Shown in pieces: positions 1 through 10,163 of a stretch of 64,000 nt of DNA. Below the pieces are notes generated by a model. It was not told where the DNA came from. It made no database searches and saw only the letters and a list, made by a program, of their open reading frames with translations. Where the stretch lies: assembly GCA_023362775.1 (NCBI GenBank), contig JALMGJ010000017.1, forward strand, positions 19,727,001 through 19,791,000, given 5' to 3'. A program made the position numbers and the translations under genes. Source of the stretch: Charina bottae (taxonomy: Eukaryota; Chordata; Lepidosauria; Squamata; Charinaidae). Every line of letters starts with the position of its first letter. The stretch's first letter is position 1.

Positions 1-83
1 GTGATACCTCATTTATATTTGATGAGGAATTGTTGATGAGTACTCTTGGAGTAAATTTTTCAAGCCAGCTCTGGATCCACCTA
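1..83. other. Unassigned left flank, including 3' copy of LINE target-site duplication
   Basis: This is the sequence into which the LINE at 84-4008 inserted; the TSD GGATCCACCTA lies at 73-83 and again at 4009-4019. One frame on each strand is open across the whole 83 bases. That is too short to interpret, and I do not recognise a protein. Confidence 0.5.
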
Positions 84-85
84 TT

Positions 86-3000
86 TTCATTGGCGATCAC
101 TCGTAGCCGAGTAAGATTGTCTTCCGAAGGTAAAATTTTAACGGTGGATCCGTAAGTGGCTATAAAGGCCAATTCTGGATCCGCACAACCTCCCACAATG
201 AAGGCATAGGTTTCCGGGTGGGAGACGGTCATGATGAGGGTTTGCCTGACGTGCCTTCCTTTTAGCTCTTTTCTCCCTTTCGCCCTGTACTCGTGCTTCT
301 TCAAAGTCCATAGCGCCATTAATAAAGGATGACCTCCAATTGAAACGCTCATGAGTTAGGGCTTCCCAGTTCTCAATGCTGATATTACATTTTTTTTAAA
401 ATTAGCTTTTAGAGAATCTTTGAATCTCTTTTGCTGTCCACCAATATTCCGTTTTCCATTCCTAAGCTGGGAGTAAAGTAGCTGCTTTGGAAGACAATGG
501 TCAGGCATTCGAACAACATGGCCGGTCCAGCGAAGTTGATGTTGGATGATCATTGTTTCAATGCTGGTGGTTTTCGCTTCTTCTAATACGCTAACATTAG
601 TCCGCCTATCTTCCCAAGTAATCTGCAGAATTTTTCGGAGGCAGCGTTGATGGAATCTTTCAAGAAGTTGGAGGTGGCGTTTGTAGGGGGTCCATGTTTC
701 ACAGGCGTACAGAAGGGTTGGTAGTACAATGGCTTTGTAAACAAGCATTTTGGTCTCCCTGCGAATGTCCCAATCGTCAAACACTCTACACTTCATTCGG
801 GAGAAAGCTACACTCCCAGAGCTCAGGCGATGCTGAATATCAGCGTCGATGTCGGCTTTTGTAGATAGATGGCTGCTGAGATAAGAAAAGTGGTCGACAT
901 TTTCTAGTGACACACTTTTAAGCTGGATTGATGGCGCTGCGGAGGGATTGGTTCAAACTTGCTGGTAAAGCACTTTGGTTTTTTTAATGTTAATCGAGAG
1001 GCCGAGCTTTTCATATGCTTCTGCAAAGATGTTTAGGATAGTTTGAAGATCTTCCTCGGAGTGTGCACAGACTACGTTATCATCAGCATATTGAAGTTCT
1101 ATAACAGAAGTTGCAATTACCTTATTTTTTGCTTTCAGCCTAAGATTAAAAAGCTTTCCATCTGTTCGATATATAATTTCTACACCAGTAGGAAGTTTCT
1201 CTTCAACAAGGTGTATAATCATAGCGATGAAGATAGCGAATAAGGTTGGAGCAATAACACATCCCTGTTTAACGCCGGATTCCACTTTAAATGGATCGCT
1301 TTGAGAGCCATTGTTATTCAGGATTGTTGCCATCATGTCGTCATGGAGTAACCGCAAGATGTTCACAAATTTATCAGGGCATCCGATTTTCAGAAGGATG
1401 GTCCAGAGAGCAGTACGATTTACAGTATCAAAAGCTTTAGTCAGATCAATAAACGCCATGTACAGAGGGCGGTTTTGCTCCTTGCATTTTTCTTGAAGCT
1501 ATCGTGCAGTGAAGATCATATCCACTGTTCCCCTGGAAGGGCGGAAGCCATTTTGCGTTTCAGGGAGGATGTCTTCTGATACAGATAGGAGACGGTTTGC
1601 TGTGATCTTTGCCAGGATTTTGCCTGCTGTGGCTAGAAGGGAGATGCCTCGATAGTTTCCACAGTCTGTTCTATCACCCTTTTTAAAGAGAGTGATAATT
1701 ATGGCATCCCTAAAGTCTGCTGGAATCTCCTCCCTCATCCAGATTTTTTCGATGAGCTTATGAAGTTGTTGTGTAAGTTCAGGCCCGCGTTCTTTAAAGA
1801 CTTCAGCAGGAATCCCATCAGGTCCACTAGCTTTGTTATTTTTCATTTGTTTAGTGGCTTTACTGAGTTCCTCCAAACTAGGGGGTACTGCAAGCTCATC
1901 TCTTATTTGTTTTTGAGGGATTTGCAAGAAGACTTCATCGGCCACAGTAGAGTGACGATTAAGGAGATTGTAGTAATGTTCTTTGCAGCGCAGTGCAATA
2001 GACTCTTTGTCCTTTAGAAGTTTGACACCATCCATTGAGCGTAAGGGATTTGTACCATGGTTTGTTGGTCCATAGATGGCCTTTATGGCATTAAAAAAGC
2101 CCCGTGCATCATGAGCATCTGAAAAATGTTGGGTTTCTTGGGCTTTTTTAATCCACCATATGTTCTTAAGTTCTCTAGTTCTTCTTTGGACTTCTGCCTT
2201 TGCACTGGCGTAGATTTTTTTCTTAAAGGCACAGTTAATATATTTTTGCCATATCCGGAAGGCTTTCCTTTTCTTGTCAATAATATGTTCAATCTCACTA
2301 TTGTTCTCATCAAACCAGTCCTGATGTCTCTTAGTTTGGTATCCAATAGTTTGTTCACAGGCTGAAATAATAGAAGTCTTCAATTTAATCCAGTGTTCCT
2401 CAACATTTTCAGGAAGTTCCATAGGCAGATGTTCCTTGAGAGTTGATTGAAAGCAAGCTCGTTTAATAGGATCTTGAAGGGCCAGTGTATTCGTTTTACG
2501 CCTTGGTTTTCTTCCTTGGAGCCTACGATGAGGGACAATCTTTATGGCCATCATTGATTGAATTAATCGATGGTCTGTCCAGCAGTCATCGGCGCTCGTC
2601 ATGGCTCTGGTGAGAAGTACATCACGGTGATCTCTAGCACGGACAATTACATAATCTAAAAGATGCCAGTGCTTCGACCGTGGGTGCTTCCATGATGTTT
2701 TAAATTTATTTTTCTGGCGAAAGAGTGTGTTAGTAATGACAAGGTTATGCTCTGTACATTTAGTCAGAAGTAAGATTCCATTCATGTTGCTATTGTCAAC
2801 TCCTTCTTTCCCAATGATCCCTGGCCACAAATCAAAGTCACGCCCAACTCTTGCATTGAAATTGCCCAGGAGGATAATTTTATCCTCCTTTGGTATCTCT
2901 GATAAGATGGTGTCCAGCTGGGTATAAAATTTTTTCTTGATATCCTCATCTGCATCTAGTGTTGGTGCGTAAGCACTTAGGATAGTTGCCTGTTGGTTTT

Positions 3001-3540
3001 TGGCGAGTTTTATTTGGAGAGTTGAGAGTCGTTCGTTAATCCCAGTGGGAACTTCTGACAAGAGCTTCACAAGGTCGTTTTTGATAGCAAAGCCTACCCC
3101 ATGTATTCGTCATTCTTGTTCAGGCAGTCCTTTCCAAAAGAAGGTATAACCTCCTTTTTCTTCCTTCAACTGTCCTTCTCCTGCTCTTCGAGTTTCTTGG
3201 AGTGCTGCTATATCAATATTAAAACGTCTCAGCTCCCTTGCAATAATGGCAGTCCTACGTTCAGGTCGTTCACTATCCATATTGTCTTGCAGTGTCTGTA
3301 TATTCCACGTTCTAAAATTCATTTGTTTTTTACAACCGCTAGATGGTGACCCCACTGGTCGCGGTAATCCAGTCAGGGAGAAAATGAGGCAGACTATGTT
3401 TAGGGCACCTTTTCTAGCCCCATCCCCATATGGGGTGAGCAGAGTGGATCCTAAATAGGGCTGCTCAGTCGTGGATACAGCTGCCGAACTACTCAACTGC
3501 CTCAATCCTTGAGTCAGGGCGACTGAATCCGTATCCACCG
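86..3540 (-). pseudogene. LINE polyprotein: endonuclease, reverse transcriptase, C-terminal zinc finger (broken)
   Basis: One long frame on the minus strand is interrupted by in-frame stops near 3108-3110, at 1499-1501 and at about 953-955. A frameshift near 390-400 falls in an A-run. The endonuclease begins near 3320 with FRTWNIQTLQ; GNFNARVG near 2860 and a later TDHRLIQS box near 2560 mark the catalytic fold. The reverse transcriptase shows KASGPDGIPAEVF, NYRGISLL, MAFIDLTKAFDTV, KQGCVIAPTLF and the catalytic ELQYADD near 1090. The C-terminal part contains LLYACETW and GHVVRMPD, as in other LINEs of this architecture. Past the frameshift, CLHCGRLCGSRIGLYSHLRI matches a C-x2-C-x12-H-x3-H finger, which presumably binds the element RNA or target DNA. 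The lesions make it non-functional as it stands. Confidence 0.85.
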
Positions 3541-3857
3541 TCCATGTGCTGGTCCATGACTAGGAGCTTCCAGATTTCACAGTCCTGCCCCCGTTGCCAT
3601 TTGTCAATCGCCATGGGACTTTTGGTTGTTTTGGGTTTGGTGTGGTTGGAAGACGCCTGTGCGTGAATTTGTTTTATGTGTGGAGATTGGTGCACAACGA
3701 TCAGCACACAACCTTCACAGAAAAAGGCTCTAATCCAATGGCATGGATACCATGACGATTGGTGACCTTTTGTCTGCTGCAGCCTTCATCCGCCTTCGCA
3801 GCCGTTGTAACAATACACCTTGTTATCTTCCGCCTGTTCTGCCATTGAGGACTTTCT

Positions 3858-4008
3858 TGGATCGTTCTTTGTCTGGTTCCTCCCCCTGGACCTTACCGCC
3901 ATGGGTGACCCTACCAGGAGTACATGACTCCCGATGGCTTCGCTCACAGGGTTCATTGGGAACACACAAGCCCACTCACCACAACAAGGTGACGATCCAG
4001 CGAGTGAG
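3858..4008 (-). ncRNA. Predicted HDV-like self-cleaving ribozyme at LINE 5' end
   Basis: Read on the minus strand from 4008: P1 CTCACTC (4008-4002) pairs with GAGTGGG (3977-3971), seven pairs with one G-U. P2 TGGATCGT (3999-3992) pairs with ACGATCCA (3865-3858), eight perfect pairs. P3 is ACC (3990-3988) with GGT (3980-3978), enclosing the loop TTGTTGT. P4 GTTCC (3963-3959) pairs with GGAAC (3880-3876). The joining strand before P2 reads CAGACAAAGA and holds the C-N-A-A pattern expected around the catalytic cytosine of HDV-type ribozymes. Predicted cleavage lies just before 4008, which is exactly the element boundary set by the TSD. I could not resolve a P1.1 helix. The prediction is supported by covariation with the BovB copy at 46417. 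Confidence 0.65.
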
Positions 4009-4019
4009 GGATCCACCTA

Positions 4020-4044
4020 ATAGATATACCAACCAGTACACACA
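4020..4044. other. Short spacer between LINE TSD and PLE-A tail
   Basis: About 25 bases of host sequence, continuous with 1-83 if the LINE is removed. It runs into the AT-rich 3' tail of the neighbouring PLE. Confidence 0.5.
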
Positions 4045-4765
4045 TAATAATTATTTTTGTTATTGTACAGTCAAAGGCTTTCACGGCTGGAATCAGATGG
4101 TTGTTATGAGTTTTCTGGGCTGTGTGGCCGTGTTCTGGCAGTTTTGGTTCTTAACGTTTCGCCAGTAGCTGTGGCTGGCATCTTCTAAGGACAGGAGCAC
4201 AGCTAGAAGATACTCTCTGTGCCCAAGTGGAGGGTATGTGTTCCTGCTGGTGTTTATAGCTATTGAGAGGGTGTGTGTCTTCTGTGGGTCATTTACAAGA
4301 GATTAGGAGAGGGATTTTTGTGGTGATTAGGGGGTGTGGTGCTGTCGTGTGTGGGATTAGCACATCTATTGTGTGAGTTGTTTGTATATTTCTGTGGTTG
4401 AGTAGAGTTCGTTGACCTTTTGCAAGCTGTGTTTTTCAGGACTGGCAGCCAGGTTTTGCTGATCTTTAAGCTTTCTTCTTTTTTATTGAAACTGTGTTGG
4501 TGTTTATATATTTCAATGGCTTCCCTGTATAGTTTAACATAGTGGCTGTTGGTGTTGTCCAGTATTTCTGTGTTTTCAAATAAGATTTGGTGACCAGTTT
4601 GTTTGAGAGCATGTTCAGCTACTGCAGATTTTTCAGGTGGCTGTAGTCTGCAGTGTCTTTCATGTTCTTTTATCCTGGTGTGGATGCTGCGTTTTGTGGT
4701 CCCAATGTATACTTGTCCACAGCTGCAGGGTATGCAGTAAACTCCTGCAGCGGTATTTTTGTTAT
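4045..4765 (-). mobile_element. Penelope-like element A, 5'-truncated (GIY-YIG end and 3' UTR)
   Basis: On the minus strand a GIY-YIG endonuclease starts at about 4757 with GVYCIPCSCGQVYIGTT and continues through RSIHTRIKEHERHC. It ends with the C-terminal region downstream of NSHYVKLYREAIEIYKH. GIY-YIG next to reverse transcriptase is the hallmark of Penelope-like elements; here the reverse transcriptase is missing because the copy is truncated exactly at the start of the GIY motif. The 3' UTR reads down to about 4050 and ends in an AT-rich tail. It contains a hammerhead-like segment with a damaged core. This PLE family differs from PLE-B (35695-40970) and PLE-C (45123-46119). Confidence 0.85.
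4141..4190 (-). ncRNA. Degenerate hammerhead-like motif in PLE-A 3' UTR
   Basis: On the minus strand TAGAAGA is followed by a stem (TGCCAG...CTGGC) and then GAAACGTT. This is the layout CUGANGA, stem II, GAAA of a hammerhead ribozyme, but the invariant C3-U4 reads T-A, so this copy should be inactive. Hammerhead motifs are established in many Penelope-like elements, which supports the reading. Confidence 0.5.
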
Positions 4766-7680
4766 TATTTATTTCTTTTATATTCTACCTTTTCTCTGGA
4801 ATGTCAAGAAGAGAGTTTCTCCTAATTTTTATCCTTACAATAACAAGCAAGTTTGATAAGATGGGCTGTGCGAGTCTGAAGTCACCCAGTAAGCTATATT
4901 GTTGAATATTTGGTTTACTAAATGAGTAATAACTGAACTTGAATTAAATGTCTACTGAGATTGAGCTAGCCTTGCATACAAATTTTGTAGTCACATTTCC
5001 TATACCTTGAGTAGTATTTCAATGATTTTTTTTCAGTCTCTTTCATATTGTGCTTACCATTTTTTCCCTAAATGCTTATCAGAACAGGATTCTAGAAATC
5101 AAAAATTGGAGGTTTCCAGATGAATGAGTGGAACTTTGAAAGGCATCTGTCTTAAAAGAATGATCAAAGTAATGGTTTTAAAGATTGAAAAAAATACTGA
5201 ATCCTGCTGCATCTGGGATTTAGGCTAAGTTTCCAGAAAAAAATCAAATTTAATTGTAAACACACAGTTTAATCATTGTATTTAATACCAATTTTTATTA
5301 GTGAGAGGTATAAAATAGCAGAACTTGATTCAGCCTGAGCTGCATATTTCCAATTCTTTTTGGGGGGATCCTTGGAGTAAAGATATTTAAGCTTGTGCAG
5401 GTTCTTTACTGATTTGGCTTTGAAAACTAGTTATTTATTCCATCTTCCAACTGTTGCTGGTGAAGATGGCGGGACCACAGCTTTACATTTCCCAGAGTCA
5501 GCAGTTTACAAAGTCAACATGCTCATAATTAAACCTTCACTGGTATCATGACAAATATTTAGAGCCAATTGCTGGGAATTGTTGCATTAGGATTTCAGGA
5601 ACAGCTTAGAATGCGCTATTGCCTTTTGCTTGGTTTGCTATTATTCCTTCTTACATTTAAGAAAATAGGACAAGTAGTAGGAGAAATAATAGGAGAAAGA
5701 AAAGTAACAAAAATAAGAAGGTTGATACTAAATCATTAAAAGACATAAATAAATTATCGGGGAGGAGAGATTTGGTTTGTAACAGCTCAAGAATTTTCTT
5801 ATCACTATTGAGATACTAAAACCTTTGTTTTTTGCATAGAAACCTTTTTCAGAGACCAAAATATGAGGTCCCTTTGGTAGTTTGGAATAATTTGTTTGGA
5901 TGTCTGAAAACTTTTCTAGAGTAGCAGAATTGGATATTTCTGGATCTATCTCCCTTGCTAAATCCCTATATTGAAGCAAATTTATTTTGAGTTAGACAGC
6001 ATCCTTGCCTATAGCTCTTCTACAACTTCTTGGCCTATTTCTGAGAGTCCTGATTTGGACTTACCAACCAACCTGTTTCACCCAAAGAGTGTTTCTCAAG
6101 GACAGAAGTGTCTTAAGATTCAAATTGGTTTCAGAGTCCCTTTTACCTGTGTAAAATTCATGCCGACTCTTTGTCTCCTCCATTTTCTTTAACCCTTATG
6201 GAAGAGCCAGACAAAAGCTAGCATATTGAACTACAACCCAATTCTCATCTGTTGTTATGGTTACCACAAGGAGAAAATAATTTCCTGTAATTTATCTTAA
6301 GATCATTTATGTCAGATACAAACACAGATTAAGCTGAATACCATGGTAATTTCTTTTCCAATTGTGTTAGTAACCATAAGACATTCATTTTTTACTTCAT
6401 AAATAAGAGCTACAGTATGTCATGATCAGTCAGAGAAGATAAAATGAATCTAATTAAGTACCATCAGAAGATCACTTTGCTGTTTTTATTGCTGCAATAA
6501 AAGTGCCCTTACCTTCTTATTCTTTCTGAAATGCAGAGATTATTATGGAAATAGGATGAGATCAGGGAAGCCTTGCTTGACCTAGAGTTGTGTACAGCAA
6601 TATCCTCATGCAGTTTATGGAAGGAGATGAAACTCACCTCCTTGCTGAGCGCCTTGCTTATTTAAAATGAACGGGGCCATGTGTATGCATCAGAGAGGTC
6701 ACATATATTGGTTTTTATATAAATAGTAGAATCATTAGACTGATCGATAGGGCTCTCAGTTCACAGGTGATCACAGAAAATGGGCTTAGATGGCAGAAGA
6801 GGCTGAAAGACATACAGTGGTATGCATTGTCATATGCTTTGGTGGTTTTTATGTGTGGCACAATGTTAAGACAACAGTTCTGAAAACAAAATGAGCCCTG
6901 ATATGAATAGACAAGGCTGTACTACAGTTGGATTTATGCCAAAGATCAAACTGATCTTCCTGACAGTCTGACTTATTTAGGGAAGGATGGGCTGAGACAA
7001 AGCCAGTTGCAGATACTGTATCTAATGCTGTCAAAGCCATTGAAACCAGTTGTTGTTCATATCTGGAAAAATTAAGCATAGAAGTTGGTCTATAAAATTT
7101 ACCAAAGTCAGGAAAAGGTTTTCCTTGACCTCAGGAAAGATAAAATACATTTTATGTTATACAGAGTTCTAACCCTTGTTGTCACCTCACCTTTACAGAA
7201 GGTGACATGAAATTGGAAAGGAAATAAGGTAGTTGCTGCACATTTGCTTTGAACACAGCCTCAGCTTAAATTTTTGCAATGTCCAGTTGAATTAATATTT
7301 CACAAAACACTCTCCAGAAAACCCTGCTAATCACCAGAGATCATACTTGGGTCTGCTTGCAACCTTTGACCATAAAAATTATATCCCTCTCCACTGGCAT
7401 AATGAATTAGTCAACAGGAAAAGGATCACTGGTTTTCTTTTGCTGTAAATGGTGAGAAACCAAGCAGTAGTTACCACTCAGTTGTAAGATCCTTTCTTTC
7501 CCACTGTTAATGCAAGCAGATAACTAGTGATTTACAGTGGATCATTGAGGATGAGGGTGAGAACCTCCATTCATTTGTGAATGTGTGTGAGATCTGTATT
7601 ATAGATTCTCTCTCTCTCTGTGTATGAAAGATTACATGCAGAAATGAATGAATACATGTACAAATGTGGGACCTGACCAG
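4766..7680. other. No recognisable gene; AT-rich low-copy DNA
   Basis: I see no coding signature, terminal repeats or recognisable mobile-element motif in this interval. The open frames are short and end in random-looking residues. Confidence 0.6.
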
Positions 7681-7822
7681 GCAACCTGATCATTCGGATC
7701 AAAGTGGTTGCCCTTTCATTCCATGGATCCATTCCATGTGGTAGTCAGGCCAATGTAACTGTAACCTGTACCTGTATCACTGCGGTGATAGAAATATGAA
7801 CGATAAATAAATAAATAAACCT
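7681..7822 (+). repeat. Possible LINE/SINE 3' fragment with (AAATA) tail
   Basis: The segment ends in GATAAATAAATAAATAAA, the kind of tail seen on L2/CR1-dependent elements in this window. The body was not recognised. Confidence 0.35.
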
Positions 7823-7849
7823 TATCATTTTTTTATTTTCTCAAGCCAA

Positions 7850-7975
7850 AGAAATAAAGGATCAAGTGGGGTGCCACAAGCTTCAGTTCTGGACCTAGTG
7901 CTCAACATTTTCATTAAAGACTTGGATAAAGAGATGTTGAAAACACCAACTGATTTGCAGATGGCCCAGAACTAG
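7850..7975 (+). mobile_element. CR1-type LINE remnant (reverse transcriptase GVPQ region)
   Basis: The plus strand reads TGGGGTGCCACAAGC and then codes for remnants of the conserved block that follows GVPQGSVLGP in CR1 reverse transcriptases (NIFIKDLDK-like and then a FAD-like segment). It is highly decayed, with stops and indels. Confidence 0.55.
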
Positions 7976-8935
7976 TCAGGATATCTAATAGGCCTGTGTG
8001 AAATGACAGATTCATTTTGACAAAGCAGTTTTAAGCTGGGCAGGTGACCCAATTTACTTCATCGAAGTGACAAGGCCACCCAATTTATCCAATTGACAAA
8101 GTGATTTGGGTGGTCTCAAACTGCTTTGGCTCACAGCTGTGGGAGAAGGATGCTCTCATCCTTCTCCACTAGCACTGGTTGCAATTTATTTTATTTTAGT
8201 TATTTAAAAGATTTGAATAGCTTCCAGGTCATGCAGGTTTGGGATAGCTTGCAGAATTTGCTGAGGCCATCCAGTCTGGAAAGCCAGTGTGGGAGATCCT
8301 ACGGGGTCTACACTGCTTTCATTGCACACTGCAAGCAATCCCACAGTGTTTGATAAAGCTGTCCAACCTGGATGCCCTTTGGCCAGTGCTGCTGAGAAGG
8401 CTGGCCAGGCGCTTCCAGACTAAGACTAACTTTAGGACTGCTCTCATTGTTCCTGAAGCAATCTAGTCTGGCTATCTGCAATATATATATTGAGGTGGTA
8501 GCCAAGGCTCCTGGGGGAGGCTGCATTCCTTCAGCTCCTGATTTGACCAGTTGGTGTTGGAAAGAGGTAGGCATTCAGCAGATAAGTAAAACCACCTGCT
8601 TGCCTCAAAAGGATTCACTGGCTAGCAGCACCATTCTCCATATCCCCACTGAGATCAACTCATCAGCCAGTGCTGGATAGAGATAGGCAGGTAGCAGGGT
8701 AACTAACACTACTGGATTACCTCCCCCAAGACATGTTGGCCAGGAGCTTTGGATAATCGGTATTAGAGGGAGGCAGGTGGCCAGCAGATGAGGTAGTGAT
8801 ACTGCCACACTCTCTGGCATTGCTGGCCAGGAGCTTTACCCTGTAAGTATCAGAGGAAAATGGGCCCAAAGCTCTCTGGGATATGCTGGCCCAGACCGTG
8901 GACACCCAGACCAAAGATAGAATTAAAAGCTAAAC
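7976..8935. other. No gene recognised; possible decayed dispersed repeat
   Basis: The stretch near 7988-8110 shares words such as TAGGCCTG and TTTGACAAAG with 26488-26560, suggesting a diverged copy of the unnamed dispersed repeat. The remainder is unassigned. Confidence 0.4.
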
Positions 8936-8939
8936 ACAC

Positions 8940-9160
8940 TGTGTTATAGTCATCAAGGTACAAGGCCTGCAAATTCAAATCCTTGTAAAGGGTTGAACAT
9001 GCAATGTGTTTCAGACTTCATGAGAACTGGATAGGTACTTGTTGGGGGATGATTTAGTAGATTCCTGCACTGAGCAAGTGGATGGACTAGATGTGGTCCC
9101 TTCCAACTCATATGCAACTCAATATAATTGTATGATTTTATGATTATCTCTCAATATGGC
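8940..9160 (+). mobile_element. CR1 LINE 3' end
   Basis: The sequence from about 9020 (AACTGGATAGGTACTTGTTG, then TGGACTAGATGTGGTCCC and TCCAACTC) follows the conserved CR1 3' untranslated region. It ends in the typical short tandem tail built on ATTNTATGATT (9127-9145). The copy is 5' truncated and old. Confidence 0.7.
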
Positions 9161-9389
9161 CTACTTTACAAGGTTATTGTCAGTATAAATTTTAGAAGGG
9201 GGAAGCAATAATATATGAATACCAAAGTTTTATAGGAGGTAATTAATTCTCCCATTGAAATTCAGTTCATCTTAGAACCGCTAACATTTGGTCAGATTGT
9301 TACTTTTGAAGAATTGTATCTCCATGAAAGGAAGGATGGAGGGATTAGGCCCTATAAAGTATTTGACCTGTGCAGGGTGGCTTTGATTT
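9161..9389. other. No gene recognised
   Basis: Low-copy AT-rich sequence with no recognisable motif. Confidence 0.5.
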
Positions 9390-9679
9390 GCCCTGAAAAG
9401 AATTATGCATTCTGATGCAATTTACTTTGTGGAGACGGAGGGGCAATTGTAATTTGTTTCAACGAGGCACTTTACATTGCCTCACCTGGCACTTAGAAAG
9501 CCAGAAGCTTTTCCATACACACTATGTATGCCCAGAATTCTCGTCAAGCCCTTGCAAGTCCTGGTTGAGACAGATTAAGAGAAGTATTATGTTCATTTCA
9601 CTTCACATTAAAAAGTGAAGGGGCTTCAAGGGGATGTTTTGCTCAAGCCTTCATCAAAGCAAAACGCCTCCTTGAGGAT
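9390..9679 (+). repeat. Unnamed dispersed repeat, copy 1
   Basis: It shares order and words with 26488-26845: a first block rich in CTTTG/GGAGGC motifs, then GCTTCAAGG, TTTTGCTCAA and CTTCATCAAAGC. It resumes at 9817 after the PLE fold-back inserted at 9680. I do not recognise the family. Confidence 0.45.
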
Positions 9680-9816
9680 GTCTATGAAGGTTCTCAGTCA
9701 TCCAGGTGGAATTGTCTGTAGCTTGAATCATGTCAACTGGATTTCTATTTTCTCAGTGGAGCGAAACGTTTCCACTGAGAAAATAGAAATCCAGTTGACA
9801 TGATTCAAGCTACAGA
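9680..9816 (+). mobile_element. PLE-C-derived fold-back element, copy 1
   Basis: A 137-bp insertion with a 12-bp TSD, CTCCTTGAGGAT (9668-9679 and 9817-9828). It holds two perfect 47-bp inverted arms (9714-9760 and 9771-9817, the last base shared with the TSD) around the 10-nt spacer GCGAAACGTT. The arms match the 3' untranslated region of the PLE-C family, and the leading 34 bases match the outermost PLE tail. The spacer is the GAAA end of the hammerhead core, and the arms begin just after the predicted cleavage base. The copy at 30695 is identical over the shared length, so mobilisation was recent or the source is homogeneous. Confidence 0.85.
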
Positions 9817-9833
9817 CTCCTTGAGGATCTGTA

Positions 9834-10151
9834 AAAAGTAAAGGTAAAGGTTCCCCCCGCACATTTGTGCAGTTGTGTCTGACTCTAGGGGCCGGTGCTC
9901 ATCTCCATTTGTTAGCTGAAGAGCCAGCGTTGTCCGAAGACGCCTCCGCGGTCATGTGGCCGGCATGATGCACGCGAAACGCTGTTACCTACCCACCAAA
10001 GTGGTACCTATTAATCTACTTGCCTTTGCATGCTTTCGAACTGCTAGGTTGGCAAGAGCTGGGGCGAGTGCGGGAGCTCACTCCGTCACGTGGGACTAGA
10101 GATTCGAACCTCCGAACTTGCGATCTTCCGATCGACAAGCCTGGAGTCTTA
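9834..10151 (-). mobile_element. tRNA-derived SINE, copy 1
   Basis: On the minus strand a tRNA-like head (B box GGTTCGAATC near 10093-10104) is followed by a body and a tail shared with copies at 19126 and 20740. A 12-bp TSD, TGAGGATCTGTA, flanks it (9822-9833 and 10152-10163). The BovB-like word near the tail is diverged in this copy (AGAGTCAGACACAACT). It inserted next to the PLE fold-back, partly reusing the same duplicated sequence. Confidence 0.85.
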
Positions 10152-10163
10152 TGAGGATCTGTA

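Larger units (their letters stand above)
84..4008 (-). mobile_element. Full-length EN/RT non-LTR retrotransposon (Ingi/Vingi- or RTE-like)
   Basis: A 3.9-kb LINE on the minus strand, bounded by an 11-bp TSD (GGATCCACCTA, 73-83 and 4009-4019). In element order it holds a 5' untranslated region with a predicted HDV-like ribozyme, an apurinic-type endonuclease, a reverse transcriptase with a YADD box, a C-terminal region, and a C2H2-like zinc finger near the 3' end. A second, 5'-truncated copy of the 3' end lies at 58721-59020. There is no poly(A) tail, and no RNase H domain was recognised. The domain order fits the Ingi/Vingi group or the RTE group; I cannot decide the clade without a phylogeny. 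The intact ends and small number of lesions suggest a moderately young insertion. Confidence 0.85.
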
